Of a stretch of DNA of 64,000 nt, positions 49,334 through 57,608 are shown piece after piece. Each line of letters begins with the position of its first letter. The first letter of the stretch is position 1. Source of the DNA: an uncultured Collinsella sp. (GTDB taxonomy: Bacteria > Actinomycetota > Coriobacteriia > Coriobacteriales > Coriobacteriaceae). Where the stretch lies: NCBI GenBank assembly GCA_900765115.1, contig CAAFQK010000082.1:9190-73189 (forward strand), written 5' to 3'. The position numbers were made by a program, and so were the translations under genes. A model generated the notes under the pieces. The model ran no database searches. It was not told the DNA's origin and saw only the letters and a program-made list of their open reading frames with translations.

Positions 49334-50797
49334 TTACGCCGGAAGCATGCCGGAGATGGCGGTAATGACCAAGCCAAACACGACCATGAAGATGAAGAAC
49401 TTCCAGATGGTCTTCCACCATTGGCCAAACGAGATCTTTGCCACGGCAAGGCCCGCCACCGTCATACCTGCCACGGGGCTAATGGTGTTAATGGTCTGGT
49501 TGGCAAACTGCAGCGCCGTTACGGCGGCTTCGGGGTTGAGGCCCATAAGCTCGGTCAAAGGACCCATGACAGGCATGGTAAGCGCGGCCAGGCCGGAGCT
49601 CGAAGGAACCAGGAAGGACAGGAGGCCAAGGACAACGTACATGAACGTGGTGTACACGGCGGCAGGGGCTCCAGCAAGCAGAGTGGCAAGTGCCTGAAGG
49701 ATGGTGTCGATAATCATGCCGCCCTCGGCGATGACCAGAATGCCGCGAGCGATACCGATAACGACGGCTGCGTAGGCAAAGTCGGCAAGACCCTTAACGA
49801 ACTCATCGGCGATGGTCTGCTGGTCAAGACCGCCCAGGATACCGGCGAGCAGCCCCATGCCAAGGAACACGGCAGAGATCTCGTTCATATACCAGCCCTG
49901 CGTAACAAGACCCCACACGATAAGCGCCATACCACCGGCAAAATCAATCAGCACGAGCTTCTGGCGAGTGGTGAACCCTTCCTCGATGGAAGCATCGGTC
50001 ACGGAGAACTCAATGCGCTTGAGTTTGTCGTCCTCGAACGTAACGGACGACTTGGGGTTCTTCTTGACGCGCATGGCATAACGCATGGCCCATGCGATGC
50101 CGGCGGCGGTGAAAATAACCCATGCAACGGCACGCAACCACAGCTGCGGGTTGCCCTCGATGCCAATGATGCCCTGCGCGATCAAAACGTTGAACGGGTC
50201 AATCGTCGAGGCGCAGTAGCCCAAGTTGGGACCGAGGAAGCAGATGATAAATGCCGTCATGGAGTCATATCCGATGCCCATCATGATGGGGATGAAGATG
50301 GCATAGAACGGCAGGGCTTCCTCAGACATGCCAAACGTGGTGCCGCAAATGGACAACAGCGTCATGGTAATAGGAATGATGAGGATGTCTTTGTTTTTGA
50401 GCTTTTTAATCACGCGGCTCATACCGGCGTTAAGCGCGTTGGTCTTGGTGATGATCGCGAACGAGCCGCCGATCAGCAAGACGAACGCAACGACGTCGGC
50501 GGCCTCTTGAATACCCTTAGTAGGCGCCTGCAGGACCGCAAAGATATCTTGGCCCAGGTTAACGGTCTCGCCGGTCTCGGAATCGGTATAGTTCTTATCG
50601 ACCTGTTCATAGGTTCCGGCAACGGCGACTTCGCGCTCGCCTGCCGCAGTCGAGATCGTCTTGCGCTGGTATTGGCCAGAAGGAACGACCCAGGTTAAAA
50701 CTGCAAAAACCACGATCAGCAAGAACATGATCGTATAGACGTGCGGTAATTTGAATTTGAAACGTCTGTTTGTCTTCTTCGCCTTCGTATCTGACAT
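49334..50797 (-). CDS. YfcC/DcuC-superfamily transporter
   Basis: I start at MSDTKAKKTNRRFKFKLPHVYTIMFLLIV (ATG 50797, GGAGGTATCT upstream), giving 487 residues. LPHVYTIMF-x-L-x-V-x-x-A-x-LTWVVPSGQY is the typical YfcC start, and LGPNLGYCASTIDPFNVLIAQ, FLVPSSSGLAALTMPVMGPLTEL and FANQTINTISPVAG match the same family. About twelve helices are expected. YfcC proteins import dicarboxylates, peptides or amino-acid-like compounds. As first structural gene of the operon it probably imports the substrate, which would be unusual for a fructosamine pathway. Confidence 0.88.
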   Translation of the reverse strand: MSDTKAKKTNRRFKFKLPHVYTIMFLLIVVFAVLTWVVPSGQYQRKTISTAAGEREVAVAGTYEQVDKNYTDSETGETVNLGQDIFAVLQAPTKGIQEAADVVAFVLLIGGSFAIITKTNALNAGMSRVIKKLKNKDILIIPITMTLLSICGTTFGMSEEALPFYAIFIPIMMGIGYDSMTAFIICFLGPNLGYCASTIDPFNVLIAQGIIGIEGNPQLWLRAVAWVIFTAAGIAWAMRYAMRVKKNPKSSVTFEDDKLKRIEFSVTDASIEEGFTTRQKLVLIDFAGGMALIVWGLVTQGWYMNEISAVFLGMGLLAGILGGLDQQTIADEFVKGLADFAYAAVVIGIARGILVIAEGGMIIDTILQALATLLAGAPAAVYTTFMYVVLGLLSFLVPSSSGLAALTMPVMGPLTELMGLNPEAAVTALQFANQTINTISPVAGMTVAGLAVAKISFGQWWKTIWKFFIFMVVFGLVITAISGMLPA

Positions 50798-50856
50798 AGA
50801 TACCTCCAAAGAACCCGAGACCTTATCGTGTCTCGCTTTAACGTTCGCGCAATGCA

Positions 50857-50877
50857 AACGTCCTATGACGTTCTATA
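50857..50877 (-). promoter_or_regulatory. Operator palindrome and -10 of the catabolic operon
   Basis: AACGTC-CTAT-GACGTT (50857-50872) is a perfect 6-bp palindrome of the size used by GntR-family repressors. On the minus strand TATAGA (50877-50872) abuts it as a -10, so a bound regulator would cover the transcription start. The 220-bp gap 50798-51017 also holds the terminator at 50969. Confidence 0.6.
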
Positions 50878-50968
50878 GATTATCAGCGTGTTTTTAGCAC
50901 TTCAAGGATATTTCGGACAGATTACGAGGACTCGGGTGAACGGTCGTTCAACGGCGGCGAACGGCAAA

Positions 50969-51002
50969 AACGCCCGGCAGGCAATTTAGCCTGCCGGGCG
51001 TT
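50969..51002 (-). terminator. Intrinsic terminator after the GntR regulator
   Basis: AACGCCCGGCAGGC (50969-50982) pairs perfectly with GCCTGCCGGGCGTT (50989-51002); on the minus strand TTTTTG follows. Confidence 0.88.
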
Positions 51003-51017
51003 CTCTTGATCAACGTC

Positions 51018-51761
51018 CTAAATATCAAAAACGTAGCGCGATCCTACAATCCGCTGTCGGCCGATGATAAACGGCCGCTGCTGCTCGTCATAGAAATATG
51101 CCTCCATATAAAACAGAGGCTCTCCCGTGGGAACGGACAGCAGCCGGGCGACTTCGGGTGACGCACACGCGATCTCAAGCGTGCACGGCTCGGTGCGAGC
51201 AGGCCCGCGACCCGTCTGTTCGCGCACGACCTCGAAAATTGATTGATCGGTAAGGTCCGCCTTCGCCAAAAAGGCGTTGTCTTCATAAACGTACGTGTTG
51301 TTCTCGAGCATCACGGGGATGCCATCGGCGGTGCGCACGCGTTCGATGCAGATCAGCTCCGACCCAGCGGGAACGCCAAAAAACTGCGCTTCGGTAGCAT
51401 CGGCCGGCAACACTTTTCTTGAGACAATACGCGCCCCGGGCTCCATCTCGTTGACGCGGCAGGCGTCCGAAAAACTCTGAACGTCGTCCTTCTGACGGAT
51501 TTTACGCTTGAGCTTGGGGGCGTTTACAAACGTGCCCCTCCCCTGCTGCTTGGTTAGGTAGCCCTGCTGCACGAGCTCCTCAATGGCCCGCCGAACGGTA
51601 ACGCGACCAACTTTGTAGCTTTCGGCCAATTCGAATTCATTCGGTATCCGAGCGCCCGCCTTATAGGTACCAGAATTGATGTCATTTTTGATGATATCGA
51701 TAACCTGTTGATATAGCGGGATTGCCGCTTTTCCGTCGGTCAACCCTTCAGTCGATGGCAT
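51018..51761 (-). CDS. GntR-family regulator with UTRA domain
   Basis: The 247-residue protein has the GntR winged helix IPLYQQVIDIIKNDINSGTYKAGARIPNEFELAESYKVGRVTVRRAIEELVQQGYL (in part) with GRGTFVNAPKLKRK, followed by a UTRA ligand domain (ARIVSRKVLPADATEAQFFGVPAGSELICIERVRTADG, in part; LFYMEAYFYDEQQRPFIIGRQRIVGSRYVFDI). UTRA regulators sense sugar phosphates or related compounds; FrlR of Bacillus is one. It sits at the head of the fructosamine-type operon, on the same strand. Confidence 0.92.
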   Translation of the reverse strand: MPSTEGLTDGKAAIPLYQQVIDIIKNDINSGTYKAGARIPNEFELAESYKVGRVTVRRAIEELVQQGYLTKQQGRGTFVNAPKLKRKIRQKDDVQSFSDACRVNEMEPGARIVSRKVLPADATEAQFFGVPAGSELICIERVRTADGIPVMLENNTYVYEDNAFLAKADLTDQSIFEVVREQTGRGPARTEPCTLEIACASPEVARLLSVPTGEPLFYMEAYFYDEQQRPFIIGRQRIVGSRYVFDI

Positions 51762-51819
51762 TTGCCCTCCCCTGGCAAATATGGAATCAATAATCGGTGC
51801 GGATTACGCATCGCCAGTC

Positions 51820-52479
51820 CTACGCAAGCTCCAGCAGCTCCGGCAGCTGGTCGATGATCTTGTCAGCGGCATCCTGGCTAAAGCCGAAGCGCTCCTCGCG
51901 CTTGGCGATCACCGTCAGACCCGCTCGCTTGCCGGCAGTGATGCCAGGGACGGAGTCCTCGACGCAGCAGCAACGGTCCGCAGGCAATCCCAGCAGATCC
52001 AGCGCATGCAGGTAAATATCGGGTTCGGGCTTGCTCTCCTTAAACTGCTCGCCGCTCACCACGTACTCAAAGGCATCCGACAGGCCGCACGCATCGAGCA
52101 CTTCCTTGATGCTGTCCATGGGAGACGAACTGGCCAGCGCCACGCGAACGCCGCGACGCGGGAGCTCGCGAATCGTCTCCACGGCGCCCGGATTGATCAA
52201 GGTCTGATAATCGCGCGGGCGTTTATGCGCCCACTCATCCCAGCGGGCCAGCGCCTCCTCGCCGGTAAAGTGTCCCTTTCCGGCGCGCTCAAACCAATCG
52301 ACCAGCATATGCAAGAAGAACTGGTGCGAGGTACCAACCTGCCCGTTCAACTCCTCTTGGGTCAGGTTCAGCCCAAGCTCTTTGGCAAACGCAGCGGTCT
52401 CCCCCAGGTAATAATACTCGGTATCGACGATGACACCGTCCATGTCAAAGATAACGGCGTCGAACGGAAATGCGGACAC
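51820..52479 (-). CDS. HAD phosphatase, beta-phosphoglucomutase-like
   Basis: I start at GTG 52479 (VSAFPFDAVIFDMDGVIVD), as GGGAGG lies 5 bases upstream; 219 residues result. FDMDGVIVDTEYYYLGE is HAD motif I with a small cap domain, ALASSSPMDSIKEVLDACGL is motif II, and SKPEPDIYLHALDLLGLPADRCCCVEDSVPGITAGKRAGL gives motifs III-IV (in part). Members dephosphorylate sugar phosphates or act as beta-phosphoglucomutase. It lies behind a second HAD gene, separated by a terminator. Confidence 0.87.
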   Translation of the reverse strand: MSAFPFDAVIFDMDGVIVDTEYYYLGETAAFAKELGLNLTQEELNGQVGTSHQFFLHMLVDWFERAGKGHFTGEEALARWDEWAHKRPRDYQTLINPGAVETIRELPRRGVRVALASSSPMDSIKEVLDACGLSDAFEYVVSGEQFKESKPEPDIYLHALDLLGLPADRCCCVEDSVPGITAGKRAGLTVIAKREERFGFSQDAADKIIDQLPELLELA

Positions 52480-52493
52480 GGCATCCTCCCTAA

Positions 52494-52519
52494 CAAAAAG
52501 GCGCCCGCAAGCGGACGCC
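52494..52519 (-). terminator. Intrinsic terminator after Cof-type HAD gene
   Basis: GGCGCCCGC (52500-52508) and GCGGACGCC (52511-52519) form a stem with one mismatch; on the minus strand TTTTT follows. The stem starts 15 bp before the downstream HAD gene, so some read-through control is possible. Confidence 0.7.
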
Positions 52520-52542
52520 CGAACCATGCACTATCGGCGATT

Positions 52543-53385
52543 CTAACCCAGCAGCCTATCGAGTGCCACCACGATGCCGTCTTCGTTGTTATCGGCGGTC
52601 ACCATCTGGGCCACGGCCTTGACCTCATCGACGGCGTTGCCCATGGCGACACCGGTGCCGGCCCACTCGATCATGGACTTATCGTTCTGACCGTCGCCAA
52701 ACGAAACGACCTCACTGGCATCGATACCCAGCTTGGGCAGAGCGCCCTGCAGCGCGCGGGCCTTATCGATACCGGGCGCCGTAAACTCAAAGTACCAATC
52801 GGCCGTGAACATGCCCGAAAGCGTCTCGGTAAAGGGCGCGTACATCTCCTCGTGATGCGCCTGCAGATAGGCCGGATCGCCCGCGGTGAGCAGCTTGTCC
52901 ACCGGATAGGCATCCGCGACTTCATGAAGGCTCTCGACCTCGCGAATCTTAAGATCGCACGCGTCGCGCTCATACTTGACGATGTTCTTCTGCGAACCGT
53001 CCGGCAACGTGATCATGCAACGATACGAGTCCACGACATGCAGGTCGCGACCGAGCGAGATCATGGGAATCACGTCAAAGTTGCGCAGGTGGTCGAGCAG
53101 ACGGTGCAGCTCGTCGACCGGCATAGCCTGGTCAAACAGCACCTCGTCGGTCTGAGCATCGACCACGTGCGCACCATTAAAAGCCACCAGCAGGCCATCG
53201 TGGTTCTGAAGATCGAGCTCCTGCGCCAGAGCATGAAGCCCCCATGCGGGACGGCCCGAAGCCAAGATGAGCTTGATGCCCGACTCCTGCGCCGCGAGCA
53301 GCTTCTCGCGCGTGCGCGGGCTGATCACCTTCTGGTCGTTGGTGAGCGTACCGTCGATATCCATTGCAATGGCCTTGATTGCCAT
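52543..53385 (-). CDS. Cof-type HAD-IIB phosphatase
   Basis: I start at MAIKAIAMDIDGTLTNDQKVISPRTREKL (ATG 53385, GGGAGG upstream), giving 280 residues. MDIDGTLTN is motif I, LILASGRPAWGLHALAQEL motif II, and VVSFGDGQNDKSMIEWAGTGVAMGNAVDEVKAVAQMVTADNNEDGIVVAL (in part) motif IV, typical of Cof/YidA proteins. They dephosphorylate sugar phosphates or flavin/PLP-type metabolites in the cytoplasm. The specific substrate cannot be told. Confidence 0.9.
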   Translation of the reverse strand: MAIKAIAMDIDGTLTNDQKVISPRTREKLLAAQESGIKLILASGRPAWGLHALAQELDLQNHDGLLVAFNGAHVVDAQTDEVLFDQAMPVDELHRLLDHLRNFDVIPMISLGRDLHVVDSYRCMITLPDGSQKNIVKYERDACDLKIREVESLHEVADAYPVDKLLTAGDPAYLQAHHEEMYAPFTETLSGMFTADWYFEFTAPGIDKARALQGALPKLGIDASEVVSFGDGQNDKSMIEWAGTGVAMGNAVDEVKAVAQMVTADNNEDGIVVALDRLLG

Positions 53386-53811
53386 ATATGCCTCCCTGCG
53401 TTGAGTTTGTCGCGCACCATCATATCCGAGCCGAGCATCCCCCGAAGAACATTTTTGAAAAAGATACTTGCCAAATCGCTGGAGCCTGATTAAGTTAAAG
53501 ACGACCGCTCCGGTGGTCACGAATTGATCGAGCATATTCAGTTTCAGTTTTCAGCGTGTAAGAGAAAGAAGATCGGCATATGAACATTAAGCATCTTTTA
53601 TCGACAACTAAATAGCGGAGCAAGACCGCCCGAGGCGCTCGTTAACGCCAGTTGTTCCGTCTAAGCACGGAGCACGCCCATCAGCCGGCAAACGTTCCTC
53701 GAGCATATTGACCCCATAGCGCCCAATCCAACACATCAAACTCGGCAAGCACATCACCAACGACACCCAGCACATTACTCGCAAGCAAGCACATCACAGA
53801 TTGGAAACACC
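53386..53811. other. 426-bp intergenic region without a recognised gene
   Basis: It separates the Cof-type HAD gene from the ClpP/VirD4-type operon. TCGAGCATATT occurs twice (53528-53538 and 53699-53709). A tiny frame MNIKHLLSTTK at 53581 has only a weak ribosome site. I see no hairpin terminator or RNA gene. Confidence 0.4.
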
Positions 53812-54705
53812 ATGAACACCACCCATCTCCAAACTGCCGGCACCGTTCTCCAGGCTCGCATCGACCGCGCCCTGCACGGCGGCTACGACGCCAACTTCGC
53901 CGCCGCAACGATCGCGAACTTCGCCCTGCTGCCCATCGACGAAGCCCTGAGTAACCACGAGTTTTCGGCAAATCGATGCGCCGAGATCATGAACAATCCA
54001 GCCATCCACAAACTTACCGACCCTTACCTCGGGCCCCACGGCAAGACCAACGGCCCGTATACCATGGGCCATCTGGCGCACATGGTTACCGCACTCGACA
54101 CTAAGCTTCGGCTCGAGATGGACGACGAGACGCGGATGACATTAATGGATCATCGATACGACCTACAAAACGCGCTGACGCTCCCCATTCACGACCTCGC
54201 CATGGGTCTCAACGCCTTGGAGGCACGGCACCAGCAGGCAAACTGCGGGCAAGATGACATGCAGGGCCCGCCCGGCATCATGGTGCTCGACCGCGAACGT
54301 TACAACCGCGCAACCGCCAGGTTTCAGGCCGGTCCTACCACGGTTCGCGCCCTTATCGACATGCTCCGCACACTCAGCCTCAACCGGCTCTTCGACGGCT
54401 ATCGGGCACTGGCGCCTGTCGGCCTTCGCGCCCAAACGACCCGGATCATCGATATCCAGCAGCGACAGTTCAAGCGCTACCGCGACGATTGGGAGATGAG
54501 CCAAAGCATCGTTCACTTCTACCAGAAGTGCTACGACCCCAACAAGTTTCCCGACGACCTCGAACGCCGGTTGCACCTTGTCTATACCGCGCCCATTGCC
54601 ACACTGCTACGGCTTGGCGCGTTCGACGAGGCGCTAGCTAAAGCCGGGAGCCATAAGGCAGCAACCGAGCTTGAACGCCGGCTCGAGTGTGCCTTTGAGC
54701 CCTAA
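53812..54705 (+). CDS. Helical hypothetical protein of the ClpP/VirD4 operon
   Basis: The 297-residue protein begins MNTTHLQTAGTVLQARIDRALHGGY and is predicted mostly helical and soluble, with no signal peptide or membrane segment. Segments such as LMDHRYDLQNALTLPIHDLAMGLNALEARHQQ and RIIDIQQRQFKRYRDDWEMSQSIVHFYQK (in part) could form helical bundles. I recognise no family. It is 54 bp upstream of the ClpP-like gene and probably functions with it. The ribosome site is weak (GGAAACACC). Confidence 0.6.
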   Translation: MNTTHLQTAGTVLQARIDRALHGGYDANFAAATIANFALLPIDEALSNHEFSANRCAEIMNNPAIHKLTDPYLGPHGKTNGPYTMGHLAHMVTALDTKLRLEMDDETRMTLMDHRYDLQNALTLPIHDLAMGLNALEARHQQANCGQDDMQGPPGIMVLDRERYNRATARFQAGPTTVRALIDMLRTLSLNRLFDGYRALAPVGLRAQTTRIIDIQQRQFKRYRDDWEMSQSIVHFYQKCYDPNKFPDDLERRLHLVYTAPIATLLRLGAFDEALAKAGSHKAATELERRLECAFEP

Positions 54706-54759
54706 CGATAGGCACACGCAACGCTACCCCAACCTACCATCTTCCAGAAAGGAGTCCCC

Positions 54760-55377
54760 ATGGACACCATCCAGCCCCCTATCATCAGCCCGCTCACGAT
54801 GCGCGAATCGGCCCGCGGCATCACGCTCACCTCCGTCTACGACGAGATGCTCGCACGCCGCGAGCTCTCCGTCGTGGGCGACATCAACAGCTCGATGGCC
54901 CACGACCTGTGCCAGCAGATCCGTCTGCTCGCGGCCACCGACCCCGCAGCCCCCATCACGATCTTTATCGCCAGCCCCGGCGGCAACGTACGAGCCGGCC
55001 TTGCCATCTACGACACCATGCGCCTCTCGCCCTGCCCCATCCACACCGTCTGCCTGGAGCTCGCCGCCTCCATGGGAGCAATCATCTTTATGGGCGGTGA
55101 CGAGCGCCGTATGGCGCCCCATGCCGAGCTCATGATTCACGACCCGCTCATCCCGCAAGGGGCCGGAGGCTCGGCTCTGGCTCTCCAGGAGACAAGCCGT
55201 CGCCTCATGCAGACCCGCAAGGCTCTGACGCAAATCCTGTCTGAGCACAGCGGCCTTTCGGCCAAGCGCGTCCAGGCGCTCACGGCAAAGGACACGTACC
55301 TTTCGGCCGAACGAGCCGTCGAACTCGGCTTCGCCCACAGCATTCTCACCTCGACTAAGGAGACCGCACATGTCTAA
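54760..55377 (+). CDS. ClpP-like serine peptidase
   Basis: The 205-residue protein has the ClpP fold: ELSVVGDINSSMAHDLCQQIRLLAATDPAAPITIFIASPGGNVRAGLAIYDTM (in part), then CLELAASMGAIIFMGGDERRM with the catalytic Ser, HAELMIHDPL with the His and KDTYLSAERAVELGF with the Asp. The oxyanion SPGG and the S-H-D triad are all kept, so activity is likely. It is too diverged and in the wrong context for housekeeping ClpP, as no Clp ATPase is adjacent; instead a VirD4-like ATPase gene overlaps its end by 8 bp. AGAAAGGAG precedes the ATG. Confidence 0.85.
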   Translation: MDTIQPPIISPLTMRESARGITLTSVYDEMLARRELSVVGDINSSMAHDLCQQIRLLAATDPAAPITIFIASPGGNVRAGLAIYDTMRLSPCPIHTVCLELAASMGAIIFMGGDERRMAPHAELMIHDPLIPQGAGGSALALQETSRRLMQTRKALTQILSEHSGLSAKRVQALTAKDTYLSAERAVELGFAHSILTSTKETAHV

Positions 55378-56665
55378 TCTCAACGCGGCACCGCACGCCC
55401 CCGCCCCCACCATCCTTGCGCAGGACCACGCGCTCTCGTGCAACACACGCCAAACCGGCCTCAACAACAATATGCTCGTCATCGGTCCTTCGGGCGCCGG
55501 CAAGACCCGCAACGTCCTCAAGCCCAACCTGTTGCAGATGAATGCAAGCTATATCGTGCTCGACACCAAGGGAACGCTTTGTCGCGAAGTCGGTCCCGTG
55601 CTCACCGCACATGGCTATCGCGTGCAGCGCCTCAACTTTGCCGATCTTGACGATATGGCTCCCTTGCCCGAGGGTGTCGAGCAATGCGGCTACAACCCGC
55701 TCAACCACATCCGCCGCAGCCGGGACGGCAAGCCCAACCAGCAGGACACCATCTCGGTCGCCAAGGCTATCTGTCCCGTCGAGGACCAATCCCAGCCGTT
55801 TTGGGACCACGCTGCCGCCAACCTGCTTTCTTGCCTCATCGCCTATGTATGCGAGCAGCTGCCCATTGAGGAGCAGACGTTTTCGTCGGTTATCGACCTT
55901 TGCGAGCATCTCCAAGACCGCGCCACTGCCCGGCTCTTCGATGACCTGCAGACCACCGACCCCACAAGCTATGCGCTCTCGCTATGGCGGCGCTACTCCC
56001 CCACCATCACGGCAGAAAAGATGCACGCCAGCATTATGGGCATCCTTGCCGAAAAGGTGATGTGTCTAGGCTTCGACAGCGCGCGCCGCCTGTACACCGA
56101 TGCGAACCAGATTGATTTCGCGGCTATGGGTCGCGAGCGCCGGGCACTCTTCATCACCGTCAGCGATCTCGACCGAAGCCTCGATCCGCTCACCAATTTG
56201 TTTGCAACGCAGGCGTTCGCCGGGCTCATTCGCCACGCCGATACGCAACCCGACGGGCGCCTCGCGATCCCGGTCCGTTTTATGCTCGACGACTTCGCCA
56301 ACCTGCAGATGCCGCAGATTGGCAACATGCTCTCCATCATCCGCAGCCGCGAAATCTGGGCGACGCTGCTCATGCAGTCGACCAACCAGCTCGACGCACT
56401 CTATGGCGAGGCACGCGCCCGCTCCATCATGGGCAACTGCGACACGCAGCTGGTGCTAGCCTTCCAGGATCCCGAGAGCGCCCGCGTCTTTTCCGAACGC
56501 GCCGACGTGCTGCCCAGTACGCTCATGGCGACATCGGTCGACCGCTCTTGGCTCTTCGTCCGCGGCAGCGCCCCACAACAAGTCGAGCGCTTTAGGCTCG
56601 AGGACCACCCGCTCTATGCGGAACTCCCCGAAGCCCAAAGCGCCCAGGTCGAATTCACCAGTTAG
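55370..56665 (+). CDS. VirD4/TraG-family coupling-type ATPase
   Basis: The 431-residue protein has Walker A VIGPSGAGKTRNVLKPNLLQ (near residue 38), YIVLDTKGTLCREVGPVL, FWDHAAANLLSCLIAYVCEQ, Walker B-like VRFMLDDFANLQMPQIGNMLSIIRS (in part) and LLMQSTNQLDALYGEARARSIMGNCDTQL (in part): the T4CP/TraG pattern. The N-terminal membrane anchor of normal coupling proteins is absent, so it is probably soluble. No relaxase or mating-pair gene is present. It is coupled to the ClpP-like gene. Its end overlaps convergent deoC by 4 bp. Confidence 0.87.
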   Translation: MSNLNAAPHAPAPTILAQDHALSCNTRQTGLNNNMLVIGPSGAGKTRNVLKPNLLQMNASYIVLDTKGTLCREVGPVLTAHGYRVQRLNFADLDDMAPLPEGVEQCGYNPLNHIRRSRDGKPNQQDTISVAKAICPVEDQSQPFWDHAAANLLSCLIAYVCEQLPIEEQTFSSVIDLCEHLQDRATARLFDDLQTTDPTSYALSLWRRYSPTITAEKMHASIMGILAEKVMCLGFDSARRLYTDANQIDFAAMGRERRALFITVSDLDRSLDPLTNLFATQAFAGLIRHADTQPDGRLAIPVRFMLDDFANLQMPQIGNMLSIIRSREIWATLLMQSTNQLDALYGEARARSIMGNCDTQLVLAFQDPESARVFSERADVLPSTLMATSVDRSWLFVRGSAPQQVERFRLEDHPLYAELPEAQSAQVEFTS

Positions 56666-57336
56666 CAGCGCTCGTCTTCCGGCGCGCCCTCGACGATTGC
56701 GATGCCCGCCGAGGCGCCCAACGCGCTGGCGCCCGCCTCGATAAACGCAAGGGCCTCCTCGTAGTTATGGATGCCGCCCGCCGCCTTGATTGCCACAGCG
56801 TCGCCAAGCACCTCGCGCATCAGCTGCACGTCTTGAAGCTTGGCGCCGCCAAAGCTTCTGCCGGTCGACGTCTTAAGAAAGCCCGGCTTAGCCTCAAGGG
56901 CAATTTCGCACACGCGACGCTTGGCGGCATCGTCGCCGTCCAGTTTGCACATCTCGACGATTACCTTATCGGTGATACCGCGCTCGCGGCAAAAATCGGC
57001 GATTGCGGTCATCTCGTGCTCGATGGCGTCAAAGTCACGGTTCTCGACCGATTCCTGGTTCAACACGTAATCGATCTCGGTGAAGCCACATGCGGCATAT
57101 TCTTCGAACCTCGCGAGCTTTTCCTCGAGCGTCATCGTACCCTGAGGAAAGTCGATAGCGCCGGCAAGGATGATGTCAGAACCCTCGAGCATGGCGCGAC
57201 CTGTCGCATACTCCTGCAGATTCGCAAACACGCAACGGAAATCGTACTTCAGCGCCTTCTCGACATACTGTTCAAACGTGTCCTCAGGCGCGTCGATATA
57301 GTCAATGTACTTATTGATGGGCTTGGCAAGGGTCAT
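56662..57336 (-). CDS. deoC: Deoxyribose-phosphate aldolase
   Basis: The 224-residue TIM-barrel protein begins MTLAKPINKYIDYIDAPEDTFEQYVEKAL and has EIDYVLNQESVENRDFDAIEHEM, DKVIVEMCKLDGDDAAKRRVCEIAL and the Schiff-base and phosphate motifs FLKTSTGRSFGGAKLQDVQLM and VAIKAAGGIHNYEEALAFIEAGASALGASAG (in part). It splits deoxyribose 5-phosphate to acetaldehyde and glyceraldehyde 3-phosphate. The sequence is diverged from E. coli DeoC (for example VIVEMCKL in place of KVIIET), but the catalytic lysines remain. Confidence 0.88.
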   Translation of the reverse strand: MTLAKPINKYIDYIDAPEDTFEQYVEKALKYDFRCVFANLQEYATGRAMLEGSDIILAGAIDFPQGTMTLEEKLARFEEYAACGFTEIDYVLNQESVENRDFDAIEHEMTAIADFCRERGITDKVIVEMCKLDGDDAAKRRVCEIALEAKPGFLKTSTGRSFGGAKLQDVQLMREVLGDAVAIKAAGGIHNYEEALAFIEAGASALGASAGIAIVEGAPEDERC

Positions 57337-57370
57337 CCTGAACCTCCCTATTTAGGACCGGCAATCGATT

Positions 57371-57394
57371 CGTGGTTTCGCGCGAAAAACCACG
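57371..57394. promoter_or_regulatory. Inverted repeat upstream of deoC
   Basis: CGTGGTTT (57371-57378) and AAACCACG (57387-57394) flank CGCGCGAA in the 272-bp deoC-pgi gap, 35 bp before the deoC start. It is operator-like; no regulator is adjacent. Confidence 0.4.
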
Positions 57395-57545
57395 TTCAAT
57401 GTACGCCCATAAAGCATGGCGCTCACCTACCTTCCGGTAAGTGGTATGAAATCAGCCGTAGAAGTATATCACCAACGCCGCACAGTATCCTGAGGCATGG
57501 CAGCCCCACATGCCCTCTCGATGCGACTTGCCCCATCCAAACAGC

Positions 57546-57581
57546 AAAGGGGCCCGCATCCCAACGGATGCGGGCCCCTTT
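57546..57581 (-). terminator. Intrinsic terminator after pgi
   Basis: AAAGGGGCCCGCATCC (57546-57561) pairs perfectly with GGATGCGGGCCCCTTT (57566-57581); the minus side then reads GCTGTTTGG. Confidence 0.8.
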
Positions 57582-57608
57582 CAGCCATAAGCTAACTCAG
57601 CGGCAAAA

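Noticed and set aside
49142..50698. 518-codon plus-strand frame
   Set aside because: Antisense shadow of the YfcC transporter; Asp/Gly/His-rich product typical of reversed high-GC membrane genes.
53581..53616. 11-residue frame MNIKHLLSTTK
   Set aside because: Weak ribosome site, no hydrophobic or regulatory feature, no repeated codons pointing to a leader role.
53528..53709. TCGAGCATATT direct repeat as an attachment site
   Set aside because: Only 11 bases, no integrase or tRNA nearby, and no mobile genes between the copies.
55370..56665. VirD4-like gene as sign of a conjugative element
   Set aside because: No relaxase, VirB4, VirB6 or integrase gene lies within the window, so I do not call an ICE.
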